From positions 95,996 through 159,995 of the forward strand of contig JAJFHN010000010.1 of the NCBI GenBank assembly GCA_021775595.1: a stretch of DNA of 64,000 nt. The letters run 5' to 3'. The translations under genes and the position numbers were made by a program. Below, one piece after another: positions 30,765-39,575 of the stretch. Under the pieces are notes generated by a model, which made no database searches, was not told the DNA's origin, and saw nothing but the letters and a program-made list of their open reading frames with translations. Numbering within the stretch: position 1 is the stretch's first letter; the number at the start of each line of letters is the position of its first letter. This DNA comes from Hyphomicrobiales bacterium. Lineage in GTDB: Bacteria; Pseudomonadota; Alphaproteobacteria; Rhizobiales; Methyloligellaceae.

Positions 30765-31595
30765 CTAGAATTCGGCTGACAGTGTGGCCACGACACGCTC
30801 GTCGCACTGGAAGATGGTGTTGGAGCCACAGCCGCCGATATCGGTGTCCCAGTAGCGCACGTCGACACTGAACTTCTCGGCAAATCCAAGGCTCATGCCG
30901 GCATTCCAGTACCAGTAGTCGACGCCACCTGCGCCGACATCGCCGTCATTGTAAGCCACCAGGCCACTGACGCTCGGTGAGAACGGTCCAAAATCTGGCA
31001 ACGCCCGTTCAACCGATCCCTCGAACACCCAGTTCCTGCCGATCTCGCCGGTGTATTCGGGCGAGTAGTATGTGGTGAAGCCCAAATCGAAGCCTGCTGC
31101 CGATCCGGCCAGGCCACCCTTGAATTCGATGTAGTCAAGCTCGGCCGCCGGCCGGCCGTCAAAGGCGTGCGGATAGGCATAATAGATGAAGCCCAGATCG
31201 ACCTCGACGCCGTGCAACTCCTTTTTGATGCCGGCGTATAGGTCGATTTCGATGTTCGCGACGTCTGAATCGGCGATCCCGTCAGTGTCTGTGTCAGCGC
31301 CGCCGAAATCGAGGTTCGAGGCCCAGACGCCCGCGTAGAGAATGTTGTAGACGAGGTCGAAGCCGCCTTGGATTGCCGGACCCTCATCGGTCTGCGAAAT
31401 ACCGCGAAACACATAGTCGGTGGTCAGCGCGACGTTTGCCGAGAGCTCTAATTCGCTCACAGGTGCGGGTGGCATCGCGGCCGACGCCGGAGGATCATAC
31501 ATACCTCCAGCTCCTGCCGGGCCACTCACGCCACAGGCCAATCCCCACGCAACTACTGCAACTGCGAGCGTCCTTTTGGTCGATGTTAAAATCAT
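30765..31595 (-). CDS. TorF family putative porin, single domain
   Basis: Outer-membrane beta-barrel protein of 276 residues of the TorF/TIGR02001 group. A signal peptide (1-29) is followed by LELSANVALTTDYVFRGISQ, IQGGFDL, YAGVWASNLDFGG, alternating polar and hydrophobic strands, and a C-terminal Phe as in most outer-membrane proteins. An insert ADTDTDGIADSD resembles a calcium-binding D-x-D-x-D-G loop, and a Cys pair near the end (GGCGSNTIFQC) could form a disulfide. AGGGA lies eight bases before the ATG at 31595. The gene upstream encodes two copies of the same domain. The solute transported is unknown. Confidence 0.88.
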   Translation of the reverse strand: MILTSTKRTLAVAVVAWGLACGVSGPAGAGGMYDPPASAAMPPAPVSELELSANVALTTDYVFRGISQTDEGPAIQGGFDLVYNILYAGVWASNLDFGGADTDTDGIADSDVANIEIDLYAGIKKELHGVEVDLGFIYYAYPHAFDGRPAAELDYIEFKGGLAGSAAGFDLGFTTYYSPEYTGEIGRNWVFEGSVERALPDFGPFSPSVSGLVAYNDGDVGAGGVDYWYWNAGMSLGFAEKFSVDVRYWDTDIGGCGSNTIFQCDERVVATLSAEF

Positions 31596-31895
31596 TGCTT
31601 TTGTCCCTATTGTTCGAACCCCGTGCAACACGCGGGACGCTTCTCGCCTACGCGTTTGCAATTGCAGCAGCCTTAAGAGAGAGGGGGTACAGCGAGCAAC
31701 TAAGATCGCGATTGTTTCAACGCCGTATCTTGGGTGCGTTGCAAAATTACAAGTTTTTCACGAATCTGCTTAACCAACGCGCAGGCGTGTGCAATATTTG
31801 AGCAGTCGTATGATATTGATATTGCTTAATTATTGGGCTTTTGCCGGTTATTTAATCTGACAAGATCTGTCACAAGACTGTCAAATAGTTGCGAC
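31596..31895. other. 300-base AT-rich spacer between the two TorF-type genes
   Basis: No gene is visible. The half nearer the fusion gene is markedly AT-rich (around 31740-31890) and probably holds the promoter of the single-domain porin gene; I see no clear terminator after the fusion gene's stop at 31896. Confidence 0.4.
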
Positions 31896-33485
31896 CTAAA
31901 ACTCTGCCGAAAGCGTTGCGACGACGCGCTCGTCGCACTGGAATAAGGTGGCGCTGTCGCACCCGCCTAGATCGGTATCCCAATAGCGAACATCGAACGC
32001 GAAACGCTCCAGGAATCCAAGTTCCAAGCCCGCGTTCCAGTACCAATACTCGATACCGCCGTCGCTTCTCTCACCGTCATTGTATGCAATGAGGCCGCCG
32101 ATCGTCGGCGAGAACGGTCCAATAACAGGCAGCGGCCGCTCGAGCGTCCCCTCAAACGCCCAGACCTCGCCCACCTCGCCGCTGTAATTCCACGAATAGG
32201 TCACCGACGCCCCTGCCTCAAAGCCGGCCCTCACGGGCGCTGTGACCGCGGCCACCACTTCCCAGTAGTTGAGATCGACGGCAGGATTTCCCAAAAAGGC
32301 ATCCGGGTAGCTCGTGTAGTTGGCGCCTAACTCGATTTCAGCGCCGTTGATTTGGGTTCTGACACCGCCGTACCAGTCGAATTCAACCGGTGCGATGGCG
32401 CTGTCGGGAATGCCGTCGCCATTGGCGTCGGCGCCGCCGTAATCCAGGTTCGAGGCCCACACACCGGCATAGAGCCAATGATAGCCGAGCTCGAATCCCC
32501 CTTGGACGGCGGGGTTTGCGTCGGTCTGCGAGATACCGCGATCTATGTAGTCAGTGGTCAACGCTATATTCGCCGAGAGCGACAGGTCGTTGAGCGCGCT
32601 CGTCGCGCCGGCAGATGCGCCACCAGATTCCGGTTCGCCGATCGTACCGGTCAAGCGCGCGACCACGCTTTCGCCGCACTGAAACACCGTTCTGGTTTCA
32701 CAGCCGCTGATATCGGTATCCCAATATCGAATGTCGAAAGCATAGCGTTCGGCAAAGCCAAGCGTCAGGCCCGCATTCCAAAACCAAAAGTCGGGCCGCA
32801 CGCGGCCCGTTTCATTGTCGTTGTAACCGAGCAGCACGCTCGCGGTCGGAGACAACGGGCCCAGCTGAGGCAAGGCCTGTTCCAGCTTGCCCTCAAGCGT
32901 GATGTTGCGGCCGGTTCTGAAAGAGTATTCAGGCGTATAATAGGCGGTGAAGCTCGGTTTGAAGCCGGAGGTGGTCTCGGTCGAGACGATGCCCCGGATC
33001 TCCCACATGTCGACGTCACCGCCGAAATCCACCGCATTGTTGTAGCTGTAGAAGAAGTAGCCAAGATCGAAGTCCACGCCCTTGAACGACGTTCTGAGGC
33101 CGGCATACCAGTCGGATTCAAAGTTTGCTCCGTCGCTGTCCGCCAGACCGTCATTGTTGGTGTCGGCCGCGCCAAAGTTGAGGCTTGAGCCATAGACACC
33201 GGCATAAAACCAGCCATTGGTGATGTCGAAGCCCCCTTGAACCGCAGCGCCTTCGGAGCTCTCGGCGATACCGCGCGCGATCCATTCGCTGGCCAGCGAA
33301 ATATTCGCCGTCAGCGTCCAGTTGGGCAGAAGATCGACAGGCGGCGGCGGGGCGGTGTCGTAAGGCGGATCCTGTGCCCAGGCCGGCGCCAGCGACGGTA
33401 GCGCGAGTAAAGCTGCGGTCAAGGCGACGATACCAAACGCCCGAGCCCGGTGTAATGGAGTCGCTTGTGGTGTCACCCTGGTCAT
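31896..33485 (-). CDS. tandem TorF porin: two TorF-type beta-barrel domains in one chain
   Basis: Protein of 529 residues, about twice the family length. After a signal peptide (1-37, ending APAWA) the first domain spans about 51-280 and the second about 299-529, joined by a short Gly/Ser/Ala linker (GEPESGGASAGATSAL). Each domain has the family opening (TANISLASEWIARGIAES; SANIALTTDYIDRGISQT), YAGV-S-N-, a D-x-D/N-x-D-G insert, and a C-terminal RYWDTD-x-x-G-C pattern with its Cys pair. Domain 2 is closer to the neighbouring single-domain protein than to domain 1; both end in CDERVVATLSAEF. The chosen ATG at 33485 gives the only good signal peptide. The frame is intact, so this is a real fusion, not an artefact of a lost stop. 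Confidence 0.85.
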   Translation of the reverse strand: MTRVTPQATPLHRARAFGIVALTAALLALPSLAPAWAQDPPYDTAPPPPVDLLPNWTLTANISLASEWIARGIAESSEGAAVQGGFDITNGWFYAGVYGSSLNFGAADTNNDGLADSDGANFESDWYAGLRTSFKGVDFDLGYFFYSYNNAVDFGGDVDMWEIRGIVSTETTSGFKPSFTAYYTPEYSFRTGRNITLEGKLEQALPQLGPLSPTASVLLGYNDNETGRVRPDFWFWNAGLTLGFAERYAFDIRYWDTDISGCETRTVFQCGESVVARLTGTIGEPESGGASAGATSALNDLSLSANIALTTDYIDRGISQTDANPAVQGGFELGYHWLYAGVWASNLDYGGADANGDGIPDSAIAPVEFDWYGGVRTQINGAEIELGANYTSYPDAFLGNPAVDLNYWEVVAAVTAPVRAGFEAGASVTYSWNYSGEVGEVWAFEGTLERPLPVIGPFSPTIGGLIAYNDGERSDGGIEYWYWNAGLELGFLERFAFDVRYWDTDLGGCDSATLFQCDERVVATLSAEF

Positions 33486-33908
33486 GCGGCCAACCCAGCT
33501 GGCAGTCCGAAACGGATCCCAACAAGAGCTGCTGACGACCGCTCCGAATTTGCTGTAAATGCGGCTGCCATCAATACGTGGGCTGCGTGGTACGGACAAC
33601 TGCAAGGAGGCGTTCAAGCACGTGTTTGCCCAGCAGGTGTGACAAATTTACAAAGTTGCCGGCAACGCTTCGTGCTCGATTATGCAGACGGCGTATGGAA
33701 ATTCATCGGATCGCATAAAAATCCCTGATCTTCAGCGGTTTGAGTGGTAAAACCAATTTTCAATTGACTGCCTATCCTGCCTTCCCTTTGCCACACCGAT
33801 ACCTATATACAGGCGAGCCTCTGGCGGCCATTTGGATGCCGGATGTGGGGTGCTTATCGCTGAGCTTCGTGCTCATGGGAAAGCGCGAGGGGACTGACAA
33901 AGAACAAT
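33486..33908. other. 423-base spacer between divergent porin and antiporter genes
   Basis: I see no further gene or strong structure. It must contain the promoters of the tandem porin (-) and of the cation antiporter (+). Confidence 0.4.
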
Positions 33909-34901
33909 ATGGCTTATTTGGAACTTGCCGCTGGCATCGCTCTACTCTTGTTTTGTGGAGATATGCTTGTACGCGGCGCCGTCGCATTGGCGGTCAAACT
34001 TGGAATTCCCACGCTGGTTATCGGGCTCACCATCGTGGCGTTCGGTACATCGGCGCCTGAGCTGGTGGTGTCGTTGCGGGCTGCGCTCTCGGGCGTACCG
34101 GGTATCGCCATCGGCAATGTGGTCGGCAGCAACATCGCCAATATCTTACTCGTGCTGGGTCTTCCCGCGTTGATTTGCGCAACCAGCTGCGACCAACCCT
34201 TGGTCATTCGAAACACCGCCTATGTGATAGGCGCCAGTTTGCTTTTCATCTTGCTGTGCCTCGCCGGACCGCTCTCGTTCCTGCATGGCTCGATCCTGTT
34301 TGCCGCAATGGTCGCGTTCTTGATCGAGTCGGGCCGCCGCGCGGCGCAGAGCTCCGATGCGGCGATGGTTATCGGCAGCGAAGCAATCGAGATTATCGAC
34401 GGGGTATCGGGCCTGCCGGCGCGCCCCTACATGGTCAGTCTGTTCATGCTGATCGGTTTGGTCGGGCTGCCGTTCGGCGCCACGCTGACCGTCAGCGCGG
34501 GTTCGGAAATCGCGCGCACATTCGGCGTCAGTGACGTCGCCATCGGCTTAACGCTGGTGGCGATCGGCACCTCATTACCTGAACTTGCAACCACGCTTAC
34601 CGCAGCGATCCGCGGCTATGCCGGTTTGGCGCTCGGCAATGTCTTGGGCTCCAATTTGTTCAATATTCTGGCGATTATGGGCCTGACATCGATGGTCACG
34701 CCCGTGCCGGTACCCGACGTGATTTTGCGCGTCGACATGTGGGTGATGCTGGCGGCAGCACTCGCAATCACCCCATTTGTGATGAACAAAGGTTCGATCA
34801 CACGCATGACCGGTCTCGTCTTCGTGCTAAGTTACATTCTTTATATTTACTTGGTGCTTGCGCCGCACATTTCGACCGCTTCCGACTTGGCAAGCAACTA
34901 A
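33909..34901 (+). CDS. calcium/sodium antiporter family protein (YrbG-like)
   Basis: Inner-membrane protein of 330 residues with about ten hydrophobic segments and the internal duplication of the CaCA superfamily. The two alpha repeats are obvious: VIGLTIVAFGTSAPELVVSL with GNVVGSNIANILLVLG in the first half, and AIGLTLVAIGTSLPELATTL with GNVLGSNLFNILAIMG in the second. The G-T-S-x-P-E glutamates are the ion ligands. It exchanges sodium or protons for calcium or a similar cation. It starts 423 bases from the porin gene on the other strand and precedes the SDR gene by 30 bases, though it need not be part of that operon. Confidence 0.94.
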   Translation: MAYLELAAGIALLLFCGDMLVRGAVALAVKLGIPTLVIGLTIVAFGTSAPELVVSLRAALSGVPGIAIGNVVGSNIANILLVLGLPALICATSCDQPLVIRNTAYVIGASLLFILLCLAGPLSFLHGSILFAAMVAFLIESGRRAAQSSDAAMVIGSEAIEIIDGVSGLPARPYMVSLFMLIGLVGLPFGATLTVSAGSEIARTFGVSDVAIGLTLVAIGTSLPELATTLTAAIRGYAGLALGNVLGSNLFNILAIMGLTSMVTPVPVPDVILRVDMWVMLAAALAITPFVMNKGSITRMTGLVFVLSYILYIYLVLAPHISTASDLASN

Positions 34902-34931
34902 CCGCCGGACGCAGCAGACGCCCATACCGCA

Positions 34932-35705
34932 ATGACGGCCGACCAAAGCCCACCTCGCACTGTCCTCATCACCGGCGCTGCCAAGCGCATTGGGCGCGCC
35001 ATCGCGCTTGGATTGGCGCAAGCGGGCTGGCAGGTGGGCGTCCATTTCAACCAATCACAGGACGAGGCGGACACGCTTGTCGGCGAGATCACGGACCAGG
35101 GCGGGCGCGCCTGCGCCTTGCAGGCCGACCTCGCTTCCTGGAGCGACACGTCGGGTCTGATTCCGGCATGTTCGGAAATGCTCGGACCAATCAGTTGCCT
35201 GATCAACAACGCATCCATCTTCGAGCGCGACGAGATCGAGACCATAAGCGAAGCGGGTTGGGAGCGGCACATGGCGATCAATTTGCGAGCTCCGATTCAG
35301 TTGGCCCAAGCTTTCGCCGCCGCGCTGCCCAAAGGGATGGACGGCAACATCATCAGCATTCTCGATCAAAGGGTGTGGAAGCTCACGCCAAAGTTTTTCT
35401 CTTACACGGTTTCCAAGTCGGCGCTGTGGACGGCGACACAAACGCTCGCTCAGGCAATGGCGCCGCGCATTCGCATCAACGCCATTGGTCCGGGTCCAAC
35501 GCTGCCCAGCCCGCGCCAAAGCAAAGAGATGTTCGATCGCCAGCAGCGCGCCGTGCCGCTTGAGCGTGGCGCATCGCCGGATGAGATCGCGCGCGCGGTC
35601 GGATTTGTCCTTGACGCTCCAGCCATGACCGGGCAGATGATCGCGCTCGATGGCGGACAGCATCTCGCCTGGGAAACACCCGATGTTGCGGGAAGCGACG
35701 AATGA
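34932..35705 (+). CDS. SDR oxidoreductase, FolM/pteridine-reductase-like
   Basis: Protein of 257 residues. The NADPH motif is TGAAKRIG (14-21), the variant with Lys-Arg found in pteridine reductases and FolM rather than the usual T-G-x-x-x-G-x-G. NNAS follows at about 92-95, Tyr158 and Lys162 form the catalytic pair (SYTVSKSAL), and Asp145 stands where ordinary SDRs have serine, again as in pteridine reductases. It probably reduces dihydropterins or dihydrofolate. The folB gene starts ten bases downstream, which supports a pterin role. I do not assign folM because experimental specificity is unknown. Confidence 0.88.
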   Translation: MTADQSPPRTVLITGAAKRIGRAIALGLAQAGWQVGVHFNQSQDEADTLVGEITDQGGRACALQADLASWSDTSGLIPACSEMLGPISCLINNASIFERDEIETISEAGWERHMAINLRAPIQLAQAFAAALPKGMDGNIISILDQRVWKLTPKFFSYTVSKSALWTATQTLAQAMAPRIRINAIGPGPTLPSPRQSKEMFDRQQRAVPLERGASPDEIARAVGFVLDAPAMTGQMIALDGGQHLAWETPDVAGSDE

Positions 35706-35715
35706 GCAGGCAACC

Positions 35716-36129
35716 ATGACCGAACAGCGAGCCAGCCATCGCCAGCCCCGGGCAGACGGCGTGCGTGGAACGCGACATGTGTTCGTGCGCGAGCTGGCGG
35801 TGAAGGCGCTTATAGGCGTTCACGATCATGAGAAAAACCAAGCGCAGCGGCTGATCATTTCTGTCGATCTGACGGTTGCTGAGGAACCTGCCGGTCACGA
35901 CGACAAAATTGAAAATGTCGTCTGCTACGGCGAAATCGCCGAGCGCGTGCAAACGATCTGCGGTCGCGGCCATGTCAATCTCATCGAGACGCTGGCCGAA
36001 CACATAGCGCAGGCTTGTCTTGAAGATAGACGGGTGCGGGCGGTGCGCGTGCGGATAGAAAAACCCGATGCACTTGCCGATTGCAGCAGCGTTGGCGTTG
36101 AAATCGAACGGCTTCAGGCTCTAACCTGA
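35716..36129 (+). CDS. folB: dihydroneopterin aldolase
   Basis: Protein of 137 residues that cleaves 7,8-dihydroneopterin to 6-hydroxymethyl-dihydropterin and glycolaldehyde in folate synthesis. The family pattern [17 protein letters not shown] (with the pterin-contacting Glu further on), [20 protein letters not shown] and [11 protein letters not shown] is complete, and the lysine of RIEKPDAL is the catalytic residue. About 20 extra residues precede the usual start; the ATG at 35716 has GAGCAGG just upstream. It is co-directional with the FolM-like SDR and uvrC. Confidence 0.94.
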   Translation: MTEQRASHRQPRADGVRGTRHVFVRELAVKALIGVHDHEKNQAQRLIISVDLTVAEEPAGHDDKIENVVCYGEIAERVQTICGRGHVNLIETLAEHIAQACLEDRRVRAVRVRIEKPDALADCSSVGVEIERLQALT

Positions 36130-36199
36130 AGCCACTGGATACGCGGGCTCTATTGGATTGATCTGCGTGTCCCGCCACCGGGCCCGGGCCCGCGGATCT

Positions 36200-38131
36200 A
36201 TGCCATTGAACGATAAAGACAGCGAGCGGCTCACCTCCGCCACCGCCCGAAAGGGAACCGTTTCGTCACGAGAGACGGGACCAAAGGTCATCGCGCGCAT
36301 TCTCAAGGATCTGCCCTCGAGGCCCGGCGTATATCGCATGTTCGACCGCGACGGCGAGCTGCTCTATGTCGGAAAAGCGCGCAATCTTAAGAAACGCGTT
36401 CAGAGCTACTCGCGTTTGGCTGGCCACACCAACCGCATCGCACGCATGATTTCCGCCACGGCCGCGATGGAATTCGTGACCACCGGGACCGAATCCGAAG
36501 CGCTGCTGCTTGAAGCCAATCTGATCAAGCGGCTGCGGCCGCGTTTCAATGTCTGTATGCGGGACGACAAATCGTTCCCTTACATTCTGCTGGCGAACGA
36601 TCGCGACGCGCCGCCAATTCTCAAACATCGCGGCGCACACAAGCGGGAGGGTGATTATTTCGGTCCATTCGCGTCGGCCGGCGCCGTCAACCGAACCATC
36701 AACACGTTGCAGCGTGCCTTTTTGCTGCGCTCGTGTTCGGACTCCTACTATGTGAGCCGCAGCCGGCCCTGCCTGCTGTATCAGATCAAACGCTGCAGCG
36801 CGCCGTGCACCGGCGAGATTTCGCTAGAGGACTACGGCGTCCTGGTCGAAAACGCCCGCGCCTTTCTTAATGGCAAGAGCGGACCGGTCAAAACCCAGCT
36901 CAATCAATTGATGGAAAAGGCCAGTTCCGAACTCGAATTCGAATTGGCGGCCACCTATCGCGACCGCCTGGGCGCGCTCAGTCACGTTCAGGCCCATCAA
37001 GGCATCAATCCGAGAACGTTCTCAGAAGCCGACGTGTTCGCCGCATACAGCGACGGCGGCCAAACTTGCGTGCAGGTGTTCTTTTTCCGCACTGGTCAGA
37101 ATTGGGGCAACCGCGCTTATTTTCCGCGGGCCGACAAATCCGTTTCCACCGACGACGTGCTCGATGCTTTCATCGCCCAATTCTATGACGACAAGCCCGT
37201 TCCCAAACTTGTGCTGCTGTCTCACGCCATTGCGGGGCGCGCGCTGTTGGCGGATGCCCTCAGCACTCGTTCGAACCGCAAAATCTCGGTCACCGTACCC
37301 AAGCGTGGCGAGAAGCGCGAACTGGTGGTGCACGCCCTTGCCAATGCACGCGAGGCGCTCGGCCGCCGGCTTGCCGAATCCGCTTCGCAGCGCAATCTTC
37401 TTGAGGGCGTGGCGCGCGTGTTCGGACTCGACGAGCCGCCACAACGCATCGAGATTTATGACAACAGCCACATCCAGGGCTCGAACCCGGTCGGCGCCAT
37501 GGTCGTGGCGACAGAAGAAGGTTTCGCCAAAAACCAGTACCGCAAGTTCAACATCAAATCTGAGGAGCTCACGCCTGGCGACGACTATGCGATGATGCGC
37601 GAAATGCTGATGCGCCGTTTCAGCCGGCTGCTCAAGGAGGCAGACGGCGAGCGCGGCACGGGGGACGAGGTGCCGGTTTGGCCCGACCTGGTGCTGATTG
37701 ACGGTGGCGCGGGCCAGCTGTCGGCAGCCCGCGCGACGCTTGATGAATTGGGCGTCGGCGATATACCGACGGCCGGCATCGCCAAGGGTCCCGACCGCAA
37801 TGCCGGACGTGAGCGCTTCTATACGACCGGCCGGCAGTCGTTCCTCCTCGAACCGCGCGACCCGGTGCTCTATTATGTTCAGCGCTTGCGCGACGAGGCG
37901 CACCGGTTTGCCATCGGCTCACACCGCGCCCGGAGGAAGAAGGCCATCAGCGCTTCTCCCCTGGACGACGTGCCCGGAATCGGTCCATCTCGTAAGCGAG
38001 CGCTGCTCTCCCATTTCGGCTCGGCCAAAGCGGTGAGTCGGGCCGGTCTCGCAGATTTACAATCTGTGGAAGGCATTAGTGCGCAGATGGCACAGACCAT
38101 ATATGACTATTTTCACGAGCAAACGCCGTGA
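36200..38131 (+). CDS. uvrC: excinuclease ABC subunit UvrC
   Basis: Dual-incision nuclease of nucleotide excision repair; 643 residues. The GIY-YIG domain ([11 protein letters not shown] and [14 protein letters not shown]) cuts 3' of the lesion, the UVR motif ([15 protein letters not shown]) binds UvrB, the RNase-H-like domain starts at [18 protein letters not shown] and cuts 5', and the C-terminus holds two helix-hairpin-helix units ([18 protein letters not shown] and [12 protein letters not shown]). The ATG at 36200 is chosen over an in-frame ATG at 36158, but neither has a strong ribosome site. pgsA follows 72 bases later, an order common in Hyphomicrobiales. Confidence 0.97.
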   Translation: MPLNDKDSERLTSATARKGTVSSRETGPKVIARILKDLPSRPGVYRMFDRDGELLYVGKARNLKKRVQSYSRLAGHTNRIARMISATAAMEFVTTGTESEALLLEANLIKRLRPRFNVCMRDDKSFPYILLANDRDAPPILKHRGAHKREGDYFGPFASAGAVNRTINTLQRAFLLRSCSDSYYVSRSRPCLLYQIKRCSAPCTGEISLEDYGVLVENARAFLNGKSGPVKTQLNQLMEKASSELEFELAATYRDRLGALSHVQAHQGINPRTFSEADVFAAYSDGGQTCVQVFFFRTGQNWGNRAYFPRADKSVSTDDVLDAFIAQFYDDKPVPKLVLLSHAIAGRALLADALSTRSNRKISVTVPKRGEKRELVVHALANAREALGRRLAESASQRNLLEGVARVFGLDEPPQRIEIYDNSHIQGSNPVGAMVVATEEGFAKNQYRKFNIKSEELTPGDDYAMMREMLMRRFSRLLKEADGERGTGDEVPVWPDLVLIDGGAGQLSAARATLDELGVGDIPTAGIAKGPDRNAGRERFYTTGRQSFLLEPRDPVLYYVQRLRDEAHRFAIGSHRARRKKAISASPLDDVPGIGPSRKRALLSHFGSAKAVSRAGLADLQSVEGISAQMAQTIYDYFHEQTP

Positions 38132-38203
38132 TAGCGGGTGGGCGGCGGTCCCTCCCCGCTTAGGCCGCCATTGGCAGGTACGCACGGACTGTTGGAAACA
38201 CAG

Positions 38204-38833
38204 ATGGATCAGATCACACCAGAGGACCAGATCGCGCAGCGCAATCAAACCGCGCGGGAAGATCGGACGCTGAGTCTGCCGAATCTGCTGACCTACGGCA
38301 GAATCGCGGCCGTGCCGGCGCTGGTTGCGTGTTTTTTCATGGAAGGCGACACGGCCAATTGGCTGGCGGTCGGCATTTTTGTCGCCGCCGGCATCACCGA
38401 TTTTCTGGACGGCTATGTAGCGCGGATCTGGGCCCAACACTCTGCCCTGGGGCGCATGCTCGATCCAATTGCCGACAAACTGCTGGTGTCGGCGGCGCTG
38501 ATGATGCTGGCGGCTAACCAAACGATCGCGGGGTGGTCGCTTTGGGCGGCGGTCATCATCTTGAGCCGGGAAATTCTGGTGTCGGGATTGCGTGAATTCC
38601 TTGGCGAGCTGTCGGTCGGCGTCCCCGTCACGCATCTGGCCAAATACAAAACCACGCTGCAAATGATCGCCATCGCGTTTTTGCTGTCCCATCCGGCGGG
38701 CAATAAGGTGTTCGAATACACAACGCTGTCGGGCCTGACCCTGCTATGGATTTCGGCCATTTTGACGCTTTATACGGGCTATGACTATTTACGGGCCGGG
38801 CTGCAACATGCCTTCGACACCGAGGATCATTGA
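38204..38833 (+). CDS. pgsA: CDP-diacylglycerol-glycerol-3-phosphate 3-phosphatidyltransferase
   Basis: Inner-membrane enzyme of 209 residues that makes phosphatidylglycerol phosphate. The CDP-alcohol phosphotransferase signature D-G-x2-A-R-x8-G-x3-D-x3-D is seen as DFLDGYVAR, then ALGRMLDPIADK. NLLTYGRIAAVPAL marks the start of helix 1, preceded by about 25 polar residues. The following moaD gene overlaps its stop codon (ATGA), so pgsA, moaD and moaE form one operon. Confidence 0.95.
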   Translation: MDQITPEDQIAQRNQTAREDRTLSLPNLLTYGRIAAVPALVACFFMEGDTANWLAVGIFVAAGITDFLDGYVARIWAQHSALGRMLDPIADKLLVSAALMMLAANQTIAGWSLWAAVIILSREILVSGLREFLGELSVGVPVTHLAKYKTTLQMIAIAFLLSHPAGNKVFEYTTLSGLTLLWISAILTLYTGYDYLRAGLQHAFDTEDH

Positions 38834-39090
38834 TGAGCGTTAAGTTGCTGTACTTCGCTTGGGTGCGCGAGCAAACCGGCATTCGCGAAGAGACCATCGA
38901 ACTCCCTCAAGAGGTCGCTACTATTTCCGATCTTATGACATGGCTGAAGGAGCGCGGACCGGAATTCGCGGCCGCCTTTGCCGAGAGCCATGTCATCCGC
39001 GCCGCGGTCGATCAGACCCATGTGAACCATGATGCGCGTGTCGCCGGAGCCACTGAAATCGCCTTTTTTCCGCCGGTGACAGGCGGTTGA
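38833..39090 (+). CDS. moaD: molybdopterin synthase sulfur carrier subunit
   Basis: Protein of 85 residues with the ubiquitin-like fold. It begins VKLLYFAWVREQTGI and ends FFPPVTGG; the terminal Gly-Gly is adenylated and converted to thiocarboxylate, the sulfur donor for molybdopterin. Starts at the ATG overlapping the pgsA stop and is followed by moaE with seven bases between, so the two synthase subunits are made together. Confidence 0.95.
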   Translation: MSVKLLYFAWVREQTGIREETIELPQEVATISDLMTWLKERGPEFAAAFAESHVIRAAVDQTHVNHDARVAGATEIAFFPPVTGG

Positions 39091-39097
39091 GGTCGTT

Positions 39098-39565
39098 ATG
39101 ATCCGGGTTCAAGAAAACGATTTCGATATCGGCGCCGAGCTTGCCCGCTTGACGGAAGGGCGCAGCGATCTTGGCGCCATCGTCACATTTACCGGCACCG
39201 TGCGGCAGGGCGCGGGCGACGACAAGATCGACGAAATGACGCTCGAGCATTATCCCGGCATGACCGAGGGCGAACTCGAACGCGTCGAAGCGGAGGCCCG
39301 TTCACGTTGGCCACTTGCCGCCAGCTTAATCGTTCACCGCTTTGGACGGCTCGAGCCCGGCGACAATATCGTGCTGGTGATCACGGCCTCGGCCCACCGC
39401 AAGGCAGCTTTCGAGGCGGCAGAATTTCTGATGGATTATCTTAAGACCAACGCTCCCTTTTGGAAGCGCGAAGTGAGCGGGGACAAAGCCCGCTGGGTGG
39501 AGGCACGCGCCAGCGACGATGCCAACGCAAAGCGCTGGGACGCGCGCGGCAAGGCGGCCGAATAG
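39098..39565 (+). CDS. moaE: molybdopterin synthase catalytic subunit
   Basis: Protein of 155 residues. LGAIVTFTGTVR, LEHYPGMTEGELERV, VHRFGRLEPGD and PFWKREVSGDKARWVEA are the conserved blocks; the lysines of the last two blocks form the active site where MoaD thiocarboxylate is used to insert the dithiolene sulfurs into precursor Z. GAGGT precedes the ATG. A GC hairpin spans the stop codon, and the ilvE gene converges from the other side. Confidence 0.95.
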   Translation: MIRVQENDFDIGAELARLTEGRSDLGAIVTFTGTVRQGAGDDKIDEMTLEHYPGMTEGELERVEAEARSRWPLAASLIVHRFGRLEPGDNIVLVITASAHRKAAFEAAEFLMDYLKTNAPFWKREVSGDKARWVEARASDDANAKRWDARGKAAE

Positions 39566-39571
39566 GCCGCC
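39553..39571. terminator. short GC hairpin between moaE and ilvE
   Basis: GGCGGCC (39553-39559) pairs with GGCCGCC (39565-39571) over a five-base loop that contains the moaE stop codon. It lies between the convergent genes and could end both transcripts; the T-tract is poor. Confidence 0.4.
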
Positions 39572-39575
39572 GGCC

